Below, piece after piece: positions 50,995 through 58,623 of a stretch of DNA of 64,000 bases (positions within the stretch are counted from its first letter, which is position 1; each line of letters opens with the position of its first letter). The translations under genes were made by a program, and so were the position numbers. The notes under the pieces are model-generated. The model saw only the letters and a program-made list of their open reading frames with translations. It made no database searches and was not told the DNA's origin. Source of the stretch: Verrucomicrobiota bacterium (lineage in GTDB: Bacteria > Verrucomicrobiota > Verrucomicrobiia > Limisphaerales > UBA9464); assembly GCA_947454705.1 (NCBI GenBank), contig CANGKZ010000010.1, positions 98,740 through 162,739 of the forward strand, given 5' to 3'.

Positions 50995-52821
50995 TCAGGC
51001 CTGCGCGGGGGCGCCGGGCTGATCCTTCTTCGGGGCCGCCTTGACCTCGATGTGCAGGTCGCGCAGCTGGCGCGGGGTGACCTGGCTCGGGCTGTCGGTC
51101 ATGAGGCAGACGCCCTTGGCGGTCTTCGGGAAGGCGATGACGTCGCGGATGCTCGTCGTGCCGCAGAGGATCGCGCACAGACGATCGAAGCCCAGCGCGA
51201 TGCCACCGTGCGGGGGAGCCCCGTACTTGAAGGCTTCGAGCATGTAGCCGAACCGGCTCTGCGTCTCGTCGGGCGGGATCTGCAGCAGATCTTCGAAGAT
51301 CGTCTTCTGCACGTCGGGCTGATGGATACGGATCGATCCACCGCCGAGTTCCACGCCGTTGACCACGATGTCGTAGTGCTGACCGCGGACCTTCTTGGGG
51401 TCGGTCTTGAGCAACGGAATATCCTCGGCCACCGGAGCGGTGAACGGATGGTGGCTGGAGTACCAGCGGTTCATTTCGCGGTCGAAGCCCAGCAGCGGGA
51501 ATTCAATCACCCACAGGAAATTGAACTGCTTCGGATCGATCACCAGCTTGCCCTGGGCCTTGAGAACGTCGGCGCAGTACAAGCGGATCTTTCCGAGAAT
51601 CTCGCACGCGTTGAGCCACTGGTCGGCGGCGAAGAGGATCAGGTCGCCCTGCTCGATGTTCAGCTTGGTGGTGAGCGCGGCCTTCTCGGCTTCGCTGAAG
51701 AACTTCACGATCGGCGACTTCCATTCGCCGTTCTCCACCTTGATGAAGGCGAGGCCCTTCGCGCCAAAGCTCTTGGCGTATTCGGTCATCGTCTCGATCT
51801 GCCCCTGGGTCGCACCGGCGAGTCCCTTGGCATTGAGCGCCTTCACGACACCGCCGTTGGCGATCGCGCCACTGAACACCTTGAACGAGCTCGCGCGGAA
51901 GTCCTCGGTGAAGTCCACCAGCTCCATGCCGAAGCGGGTGTCGGGCTTGTCGATGCCCCAGCGGTTCAACGCTTCTTCGAACGAGATGCGGCGGAACGGC
52001 GTGGGAATGTCCACGTCGAGCGCCGTCTTCCACACGCGCTTCAACAGGCCTTCGATCAGCGAGTAGATGTCCTCGCGGTCGATGAAGGACATTTCGATGT
52101 CCACCTGGGTGAACTCGGGCTGGCGGTCCGCGCGGAGATCTTCATCGCGGTAGCAGCGGGCGAGCTGGAAATAACGTTCCACGCCGCTGACCATGAGGAT
52201 CTGCTTGAACTGCTGCGGGCTCTGCGGGAGCGCGTAAAACGTGCCGGCCTCGCGACGGTTCGGGACGAGGAATTCGCGCGCGCCCTCGGGGGTGGATTTG
52301 AACAGCGTCGGGGTCTCGACTTCGAGGAAGCCCTGTCCGTCCATGTAGCTGCGGGTGGCGATGGCCACCTTGGAGCGCAGGCGCAGGTTGCGGATCATCT
52401 CCGGGCGGCGCAGGTCGAGGTAACGATACTGCAGGCGCAGCTCCTCGTTCACCTTGTTGGCCACCTCGGGATCATCCACCGGGAACGGCAGGATGGCCGC
52501 GTGGTTCAACACCACGAGCTCCTTCACCAGCACTTCGATTCCGCCCGTGGGGATCTTGGAATTCTCCGTGCCGGCCGGACGCACGCGCACCTTGCCGGTC
52601 AATTGAATGACCGACTCGCTGTGCAGGTGGGTCGCGGTATCAAAGACCTCCTTCGAAAGATCGGCGGGGTCAAACACCGTCTGGGTGCGGCCCTCGCGAT
52701 CGCGAAGATCAATGAAGAGGACGCCACCGAGATCGCGCCGGGAGTGGACCCAGCCGACGAGGGTGACGGTTTGTCCCGCGTGTTCGGGACGGAGTTCGTT
52801 GCAATGCTGCGTGCGGTTCAT
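50995..52821 (-). CDS. aspS: Aspartyl-tRNA synthetase
   Basis: 608 residues of class II bacterial AspRS: anticodon-binding OB fold (VGWVHSRRDLGGVLFIDLRD), motif 2 region (FQLARCYRDEDLRADRQPEF), the GAD insertion domain, and motif 3 (GGIALGFDRLCAILCG). Length matches bacterial-type AspRS with GAD. At the position that is His31 in the non-discriminating P. aeruginosa enzyme it has Leu (RRDLGG), as in the discriminating E. coli form, which suggests it charges only tRNA-Asp. A short Ala/Pro/Lys C-terminal tail is extra. It starts at ATG 52821. Confidence 0.98.
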   Translation of the reverse strand: MNRTQHCNELRPEHAGQTVTLVGWVHSRRDLGGVLFIDLRDREGRTQTVFDPADLSKEVFDTATHLHSESVIQLTGKVRVRPAGTENSKIPTGGIEVLVKELVVLNHAAILPFPVDDPEVANKVNEELRLQYRYLDLRRPEMIRNLRLRSKVAIATRSYMDGQGFLEVETPTLFKSTPEGAREFLVPNRREAGTFYALPQSPQQFKQILMVSGVERYFQLARCYRDEDLRADRQPEFTQVDIEMSFIDREDIYSLIEGLLKRVWKTALDVDIPTPFRRISFEEALNRWGIDKPDTRFGMELVDFTEDFRASSFKVFSGAIANGGVVKALNAKGLAGATQGQIETMTEYAKSFGAKGLAFIKVENGEWKSPIVKFFSEAEKAALTTKLNIEQGDLILFAADQWLNACEILGKIRLYCADVLKAQGKLVIDPKQFNFLWVIEFPLLGFDREMNRWYSSHHPFTAPVAEDIPLLKTDPKKVRGQHYDIVVNGVELGGGSIRIHQPDVQKTIFEDLLQIPPDETQSRFGYMLEAFKYGAPPHGGIALGFDRLCAILCGTTSIRDVIAFPKTAKGVCLMTDSPSQVTPRQLRDLHIEVKAAPKKDQPGAPAQA

Positions 52822-52958
52822 GACGACAAAAACGAGCGGTCAGAGTGCGGATCCGCCCGCTCTTTGGCAAAACGGAAGTTTTTAAACCGCGAGGAGGCGG
52901 GGATGCCCCAAAAATGGTGCAACCGACCGGAGTGGTCAGGAAGCCGCCCCAAACCCGT

Positions 52959-54140
52959 TCAGAGCGCGGCCCGGTAAAGCCCCTCAAACGAGGCGGCGGT
53001 CATCGGCACCGGATTGAAGGTGGCTGTCCATTGCCGGGCGGCCTCGACCGACAGTTCCGGGATCTTCGCCGCATCCACCCGCGCCGCGGCCAGCGTTCGC
53101 GGAATACCGGCGCGAACCAGCACCGCCTCCAGCCGTTCAAGCAGCGCCGACACCTGCGAATCCACATCCAAGGCGCGATCCCCGGTCCCGGTTGCCCGGG
53201 CGAGTTCAGCATACGCTTCGCGCGCCTCGACGGAGCCGGCCGCGTTGTGCCGCATCACGTGCGGGAGCATCAGCCCCACCGCCGCGCCATGAACCACGTG
53301 GAAATGCGCGGTCAGCGGATTCGCCGCCGAATGCGCCGCACCCAGCATCGAAAGCTCAATCGCCGTGCCGGCAAACGCCGCCCCCAGCAGCATGCGACCC
53401 CGGGCATCGGCATCGCCCGGATGATCCAGCACGCGGGTCAACGACGGCAGCAGCAATTGGAACGCCGACACCGAATACATCCGCGACACCGCATTGCGCT
53501 TGGTGGTCACGGCGGTTTCCAGCGCGTGCGCCAGGGCATCCACACCGGTCACCGCAGTGACTCCGGCAGGCATGGAAAGGGTCAGCTCCGGATCTAGGAT
53601 CGCCACCCGGGCCGCGGCCTTCGGGTCGAGACACGCCATCTTCTGGTGCGTCACCACGTCGGCAATCAGCGCGGCCGACTGGCATTCGCTGCCGGTTCCC
53701 GCGGTGGTGGGAACGGCGATCAGCGGGAGCATCGGCTTGGTCGCCTTGCCCACGCCCCAGTAATCGCGCATCTCGCCGCCGTTGGTCAGGATGAAATTCG
53801 TTCCCTTGGCTGTGTCGAGCGAGCTTCCGCCGCCAACGCCGACAAGCAAATCCACCGACGCCGCCCGGGCCACCTCAAGGCACGCGGCCACATCGGCCGT
53901 GGTGGGATTCTCACGAACGCCGTCGTACACCTCCACCGCGAGACCCTTGGATTTGAGCGCCTCGACCGCCCGTGCCGCATGTCCCGCGGCGACAATTCCG
54001 CGGTCGGTCACCAGCAACACGCGGTTCCCGCCGTATTCCCGCGCGAGCTCTCCGAGGCGCGACAACGTGCCGGCGCCAAAGACCAAACGGGTCCGGGGCG
54101 ACTGGTCAAACGCGGCCAGGGGCGAGGATCCAGTGGTCAT
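52959..54140 (-). CDS. Iron-containing alcohol dehydrogenase family protein
   Basis: A 393-residue enzyme of the Fe-ADH family: a dinucleotide-binding half with GGGSSLDTAKGTNFIL and VPTTAGTGSE, and a metal half with GVDALAHALETAVTTKRNAV and AHSAANPLTAHFHVVHGAAV, which carry the metal-binding Asp and His residues. The substrate is unknown; the family reduces aldehydes or oxidises diols and lactate-like alcohols. It follows aspS by 137 bases on the same strand and precedes an epimerase-like gene. No pathway neighbours specify a role. Confidence 0.93.
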   Translation of the reverse strand: MTTGSSPLAAFDQSPRTRLVFGAGTLSRLGELAREYGGNRVLLVTDRGIVAAGHAARAVEALKSKGLAVEVYDGVRENPTTADVAACLEVARAASVDLLVGVGGGSSLDTAKGTNFILTNGGEMRDYWGVGKATKPMLPLIAVPTTAGTGSECQSAALIADVVTHQKMACLDPKAAARVAILDPELTLSMPAGVTAVTGVDALAHALETAVTTKRNAVSRMYSVSAFQLLLPSLTRVLDHPGDADARGRMLLGAAFAGTAIELSMLGAAHSAANPLTAHFHVVHGAAVGLMLPHVMRHNAAGSVEAREAYAELARATGTGDRALDVDSQVSALLERLEAVLVRAGIPRTLAAARVDAAKIPELSVEAARQWTATFNPVPMTAASFEGLYRAAL

Positions 54141-54176
54141 GCAGTGCTCTCCAGACTCCCAAGGTGCCGCCGATGT

Positions 54177-55103
54177 TCAAGCTTCGGTTGCACCGGGTTG
54201 CGGTTGGGATCCCGCCGATGCCGCCCCCGCGCGCACCGCCGCGACCCAGGATTTGTACCCTTCCCGCCAGGTGGGGAACGCGGGCTTCCATCCGGTCGCA
54301 CGCAGTTTGGCATTGGAGACGCGTTTGTGGCTCACCCCGCGTTTTCGAGTCCCCGGGGCAGGCTCCGGGGCGGATGGCGGCATGGGCCGGTCCAGTTCCC
54401 GCGCCGCCCATTCGAGAAACTCATACTGCGTCACCGGTGCGTCATCCGCGCAGTTGTACAGGCCCGGGGAAATCGACGGATCCATCACCCGAACCAAGGC
54501 GGATGCCACATCGTCCCGGTGAACCATGTTGATGAAGCGCCGTCCATCGCCCGACACCGTGGCCTCGCCGGCGAGAAATTTTTGGAACAGGAATCCGCGC
54601 TCCGGCCCGTAAATGCCCGCAACCCGCAGGATCACTGCCGGGAACGCGCGTTCGCGGACTTCGCGCAGCAGCAGGTCCTCGGTTTCTCGAAGCAATCCGC
54701 CGGTTTCCCCACCCGGAGTGGCCGGAGAGGTTTCATCCACCAGACTCCCATCGGTCTGCGCATACACGCTGGTGCTGCTGGTGTAGGCGTAGCGTTTCAG
54801 CGGATGCGACCGCAGCCACTCGATCACCGTGCGGGTGCCTTCGAGGTACACGGATCGATACTCCGCCGCGCCGCCGCGGGAGGAGGACACCGTGTTGATG
54901 ACCGCATCGAATGGGCCGGAAAGGCGGTCCAGATCGGACCGCAGCGTGAGGTCCCCCACGGCAGGTTCCACCCCCGCCGCTTCGAGCACGGAGGATCGCT
55001 CGGGCGTGCGACACAACCCCACCACGGAATGGCCGGCCGACACCAGCTGGCGCCCGGCTTCCAATCCCACGTACCCGCATCCAAGGATCAACACTCGCAT
55101 CAT
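54177..55103 (-). CDS. NAD-dependent epimerase/dehydratase-like protein
   Basis: 308 residues with an N-terminal Rossmann motif (RVLILGCGYVGLEAGRQL) and an SDR-extended core: VINTVSSSRGGAAEYRSVYL, YTSSTSVYAQTDGSLVDETS, ILRVAGIYGPER, VHRDDVASALVRVM. The YxxxK catalytic pair is not obvious (YTSST rather than YGxSK), which points to the atypical SDR group related to YeeZ-like proteins rather than a sugar epimerase. Two adjacent ATG codons (55103 and 55100) are both possible. It ends 36 bases before the Fe-ADH start on the same strand, so they are probably co-transcribed. Confidence 0.82.
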   Translation of the reverse strand: MMRVLILGCGYVGLEAGRQLVSAGHSVVGLCRTPERSSVLEAAGVEPAVGDLTLRSDLDRLSGPFDAVINTVSSSRGGAAEYRSVYLEGTRTVIEWLRSHPLKRYAYTSSTSVYAQTDGSLVDETSPATPGGETGGLLRETEDLLLREVRERAFPAVILRVAGIYGPERGFLFQKFLAGEATVSGDGRRFINMVHRDDVASALVRVMDPSISPGLYNCADDAPVTQYEFLEWAARELDRPMPPSAPEPAPGTRKRGVSHKRVSNAKLRATGWKPAFPTWREGYKSWVAAVRAGAASAGSQPQPGATEA

Positions 55104-55277
55104 GTTCCCCCCGGAAGGGCCGGAAGGGCGCGGCAGCATCCTTCCAGAAGCGCGGGTTGGCAACCCGCAGTCCGAAATCCCCCCGGCACCGGGGTGCAAC
55201 CCGCCGACAACCGACCACAAACCGGCGACAACCCCGTCCCTTGCGGTCGAGGGGGTTCGTGCCCTAGGTTGACGGCC
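55104..55277. promoter_or_regulatory. Divergent intergenic region with stem-loops upstream of the feo operon
   Basis: The 174 bases carry a perfect hairpin GCGGGTT-GGC-AACCCGC (about 55162-55178) and a CCCCGGCACCGGGG stem (about 55183-55196). The feo promoter must be here. I see no clear Fur box (no GATAATGATAATCATTATC-like palindrome). Confidence 0.4.
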
Positions 55278-55586
55278 TTGAGCGACCCTGTCCCCAGACC
55301 CACACCGCCCCCGCCTCCGGCTCAGGTGCCGACGGCCGCCGAGGCGTTGTCGCCGCTGACGAAAGTCCGCGCGGGCTGCGTGGTCGTCATCAAGCAACTC
55401 ACCGCCTCCCCGGAAACCAACCAGCGTCTCCGCGAAATGGGGTTCGGCGAAGAACAAAGGGTCAAGGTCGTGACCCTCCAGAACAACGTCCTCTGCCAGG
55501 TCTGCAACGCCCGCCTCGGCCTCAGCGCCAAACTCGCCGAGAGCATCCTCGTTCAGCAGGTCGTGGTCCGACGCCTCGCGGCTTGA
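55278..55586 (+). CDS. FeoA-domain protein (first copy)
   Basis: A short SH3-like FeoA protein of 102 residues from TTG 55278 (or about 86 from GTG 55326). The core is LTKVRAGCVVVIKQLTASPE, LREMGFGEEQRVKVVTLQNN and LCQVCNARLGLSAKLAESIL, the REMG and N-x-R-L patterns of FeoA. It has Cys residues CQVC that typical FeoA lacks and a Pro-rich N-terminus. FeoA supports FeoB-mediated ferrous iron uptake. It overlaps the second feoA frame or leaves a 56-base gap, depending on that start. Confidence 0.82.
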   Translation: MSDPVPRPTPPPPPAQVPTAAEALSPLTKVRAGCVVVIKQLTASPETNQRLREMGFGEEQRVKVVTLQNNVLCQVCNARLGLSAKLAESILVQQVVVRRLAA

Positions 55587-55642
55587 GTTTCATTCCTGAT
55601 ACACCACGTTCCCGCTCCGATCCATCCACCCCGATTCACACC

Positions 55643-55879
55643 GTGAACGATCCCATTCCCCTCTCCTCCCTCGCGCCGGGTGCGCGTGGAGTCGTGACCG
55701 AGATCAAGGTGCCGGTGGAGCACCGCGGCCGGATTCTTGAAATGGGCCTGCTTGTCGGCACGCCGGTCGAACTGGTCCGGTTCGCCCCGCTCGGCGATCC
55801 GGTGGAAATCCGCATCCGCGGGTACAACCTCTCGCTCCGCAAACACGAGGCCGACCAAATTCGAGTCCGCCCCGCCTGA
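55643..55879 (+). CDS. feoA: FeoA-domain protein (second copy)
   Basis: 78 residues from GTG 55643: PLSSLAPGARGVVTEIKVPV, ILEMGLLVGTPVELVRFAPL, and GDPVEIRIRGYNLSLRKHEA, the full FeoA/SH3 pattern with the LExGLxxGxxVxLxR core. It is closer to the FeoA consensus than the copy before it. A TTG at 55583 would overlap the previous gene by 4 bases and add 20 residues without family support. It is followed by feoB 79 bases on. Confidence 0.9.
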   Translation: MNDPIPLSSLAPGARGVVTEIKVPVEHRGRILEMGLLVGTPVELVRFAPLGDPVEIRIRGYNLSLRKHEADQIRVRPA

Positions 55880-55958
55880 GCCGAAGCTCTCGACCGTCCG
55901 CACTGCCTCGAATCGAATCGTACCGCATCGTATCGCACCGCCTCCGCCGGATCCGAAC

Positions 55959-58223
55959 ATGTCCGCCCCCTCCGCTCCGTTCACCGTGGTCCTGACCGGC
56001 AATCCCAATTGCGGGAAGACCACGCTGTTCAATGCCCTGACCGGGCTGCGCGCCAAGGTGGGCAACTACGCCGGCGTCACCGTCGAGCGCAAGGAAGGCG
56101 CGCTCCAAGGATCCGATTCCGCGACCCCGGTCACCATTCTCGATCTTCCCGGCACCTACAGCCTCAGCCCGCAATCGCTCGATGAACAGATCGCGCGCGA
56201 CGTGCTGTTCCGCCGTTTGTCCGATGTGCCGGAGCCCGGCCTCGTGGTCGTGGTGCTCGATGCCTCGAACCTTCAGCGCAATCTCTACTACGCCACCCAG
56301 GTCATTGAGCTCGGTCACCCGACGCTCGTGGCGCTGAACATGATCGATGTCGCCGAGGCCAACGGGCATCAGCTCGATCTCGACGGATTGTCCCTCGCGC
56401 TCGGCGTGCCGGTTCTCCCGCTGGTGGCGAGCAACGGCACCGGGGTTCCGGAACTCAAGCAACTGCTCCTGGAGCGCGCGAAGCAATCGGCCGCCGCCCC
56501 CGCGGGCACCGCCGGTGGGCCGGTGGAATCGCGATCGTTCGCCGAGTTGCCTGAAATCTTCGGACGCGAGGCGCAGGGCATTTCCGCAAAGCTCCGCAGC
56601 CTGTACCCCGACCGTCAGCGTCTCGCCGATGCCGAGGCGCTCCTGGTATTGAGCGATGACAAGGTATTCAACACCCACCAGGGTCATTACCCGGCCGACC
56701 TGCTCAAGGCCGTGGTGGAAGCGCGTCAGCGGTTGGAAGCCCAGCAGGTCGATTGGCGCAGCGCCGCCATCGAAGCGCGCTACGCCCGCGTGTTCGCCAT
56801 CGCACAGCACGTCACGATCGAATCGGTCGAGATGGGCGAGACTTCGTCCGACAAGCTCGACCGCATCCTGACCCACCGCGTGTGGGGGTTGCTGATTTTC
56901 GTGGGCATCATGGCGTTGATGTTCCAGACCATCTTCAGCTTTGCCCGCATTCCCATGGATGCGTTGCAGGCCGTGGTGGACCGCACCGCCGGGCTGGCCT
57001 CGCAGCTCCTCGGGCCGGGCGATTTCCAGAGCCTGATTTCCGATGGCGTCATCAAGGGCGTCGGCGCCGTGGTGGTGTTTCTCCCGCAGATCTGCCTGCT
57101 GTTCCTGTTCATCGCGCTGCTCGAAGACACCGGCTACATGGCCCGCGCCGCGTTCCTCATGGACCGCCTCATGTCGCGCGTCGGCCTGCACGGCAAGAGC
57201 TTCATCCCGATGCTCTCCTCCTTCGCCTGCGCCATTCCCGGCATCATGGCCACCCGCACCATCGAGTCGGCCAAGGACCGCCTGGTCACCATTCTCGTCG
57301 CGCCGTTGATGAGCTGCTCCGCGCGTCTCCCGGTGTACACGGTGTTGATCGCCGCGTGCATCCCGCAGAAGCGGCTCTGGGGCGTGCTCGGCCTGCCGGG
57401 TCTGACGCTGCTGGCCATGTACCTGCTCGGCATCGTGGGCGCGCTCGGCATGGCCTGGTTGTTCAAGAAAACGCTGCTCCGGGGCGAACCGCCTCCTCTG
57501 ATTCTCGAACTCCCGCCCTACAAGCGTCCGGTTCTCAGCGTGATCCTGCGCCACATGTGGGATCGGTCGAAGCTCTTCCTCCGCCGCGCGGGCACCGTGA
57601 TTCTTGGGATCAACATTTTGCTCTGGTTCCTGGTTTCGTATCCGAAGAACGCGGACATCCAGGCGAAGTACGACAAGCAATTGTCCGAACTCTCCCAAAG
57701 CCCGATTCCCCCCGGTCCCGCCGGCAACATTCCCGAAGGCCTCATGGGAATCCGCCAGGCCGCGGTGCAGAAAGAAATGGAAGGCGCCCTGCTGCGCGAA
57801 AGCTTTGCCGGAAAGATCGGGCAATTCGTGGAGCCCGCGCTGCGACCGCTCGGGTTCGATTGGAAGGTCGGTATCGGCATCGTCGCCTCGTTCGCCGCAC
57901 GCGAGGTGTTCGTGAGCACGATGTCGCTGGTGTACAACCTCGGCGAACTCGATGCGAAGGACGCCGAGTCGCAGAACAGCCTCGCCGAAACCCTGAAGAC
58001 CGAACGCGACGACCGAAACGAACTGGTCTTCACCCCGTTGAAGGGCGTGACCCTGATGGTGTTCTACGTCTTCGCCCTGCAGTGCGTGAGCACCATCGCG
58101 ATCGTGCGTCGGGAAACCAACTCCTGGAAGTGGCCCCTGTTCCAGCTCGTGTACATGACCGCACTGGCCTGGATCCTGGCCTTTATCACCTATCAGGGCG
58201 GGCGGTTGCTGGGATTTAGTTGA
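55959..58223 (+). CDS. feoB: Ferrous iron transport protein FeoB
   Basis: 754 residues: cytosolic GTPase domain with G1 GNPNCGKTT, switch I NYAGVTVERKEG, G3 DLPGTYSL and G4 LNMIDVAE. A GDI-like helical domain follows, then about eight membrane segments with Cys-containing gate motifs (SSFACAIPGIMATR, MSCSARLPVYTVLI), typical of FeoB. It imports Fe(II) across the inner membrane. The start at ATG 55959 gives the usual short N-terminus. The feoA-feoA-feoB order is a normal variant for anaerobes and many environmental bacteria. No FeoC is seen downstream. Confidence 0.97.
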   Translation: MSAPSAPFTVVLTGNPNCGKTTLFNALTGLRAKVGNYAGVTVERKEGALQGSDSATPVTILDLPGTYSLSPQSLDEQIARDVLFRRLSDVPEPGLVVVVLDASNLQRNLYYATQVIELGHPTLVALNMIDVAEANGHQLDLDGLSLALGVPVLPLVASNGTGVPELKQLLLERAKQSAAAPAGTAGGPVESRSFAELPEIFGREAQGISAKLRSLYPDRQRLADAEALLVLSDDKVFNTHQGHYPADLLKAVVEARQRLEAQQVDWRSAAIEARYARVFAIAQHVTIESVEMGETSSDKLDRILTHRVWGLLIFVGIMALMFQTIFSFARIPMDALQAVVDRTAGLASQLLGPGDFQSLISDGVIKGVGAVVVFLPQICLLFLFIALLEDTGYMARAAFLMDRLMSRVGLHGKSFIPMLSSFACAIPGIMATRTIESAKDRLVTILVAPLMSCSARLPVYTVLIAACIPQKRLWGVLGLPGLTLLAMYLLGIVGALGMAWLFKKTLLRGEPPPLILELPPYKRPVLSVILRHMWDRSKLFLRRAGTVILGINILLWFLVSYPKNADIQAKYDKQLSELSQSPIPPGPAGNIPEGLMGIRQAAVQKEMEGALLRESFAGKIGQFVEPALRPLGFDWKVGIGIVASFAAREVFVSTMSLVYNLGELDAKDAESQNSLAETLKTERDDRNELVFTPLKGVTLMVFYVFALQCVSTIAIVRRETNSWKWPLFQLVYMTALAWILAFITYQGGRLLGFS

Positions 58224-58623
58224 GGCGGAAGGCGGAGGTTGAAGGGTTGAAAAGTTGAAGCGTTGAAGGGGAATTCGACGCAACCGCAAGGGGTTGCCCA
58301 TTCGTTCGGAGTCCCGTCTTTAGACGGTTCAGGGAAGCGTGTCTTGAGGCATGCAGCCGGTTGATTTCAAACCTTTCGATGGCCCCGCGTCCAACAGCAG
58401 AGCCGCGTAAACGCGGTACTCCAAACGTGTGAGGAACTCCGCCGCCCAAATCCGGTAGAGCGGAGCTGCGGCTCTGCCGATACTTCAAAACGACCAGCGA
58501 CAGCGCCGTCGTTGCTGGTTGGGAAGCCCGGCACTTGCGGATCTGTCCGCTCAAGAACCCGGGTGCGAGCAGTTTTGACATCTTCATGACATCCGGATAG
58601 GGCTGCGCGGACACTTTCCCGCC
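58224..58623. repeat. Repeat-rich non-coding region between feoB and a histidine kinase
   Basis: No gene is seen in 400 bases. A GTTGAAGGGTTGAAAAGTTG tract (family D, reversed) is at 58238-58271. Family C sits in reverse orientation at 58454-58515 (TTCAAAACGACCAGCGACAG- and on to GTTGC), with the hairpin AGAGC...GCTCT upstream of it. A CCGCG-TAAA-CGCGG stem followed by TACTCC lies at about 58412-58431. Promoter of the kinase gene is presumably after 58520. Confidence 0.6.

Noticed and set aside
55104..55277. A Fur box upstream of the feo genes
   Set aside because: No AT-rich 19-bp palindrome of the Fur type is visible in this GC-rich gap.
55704..58301. An 865-codon minus-strand frame over feoB
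   Set aside because: Antisense shadow of feoB, no domain, His/Gln/Gly-rich composition.
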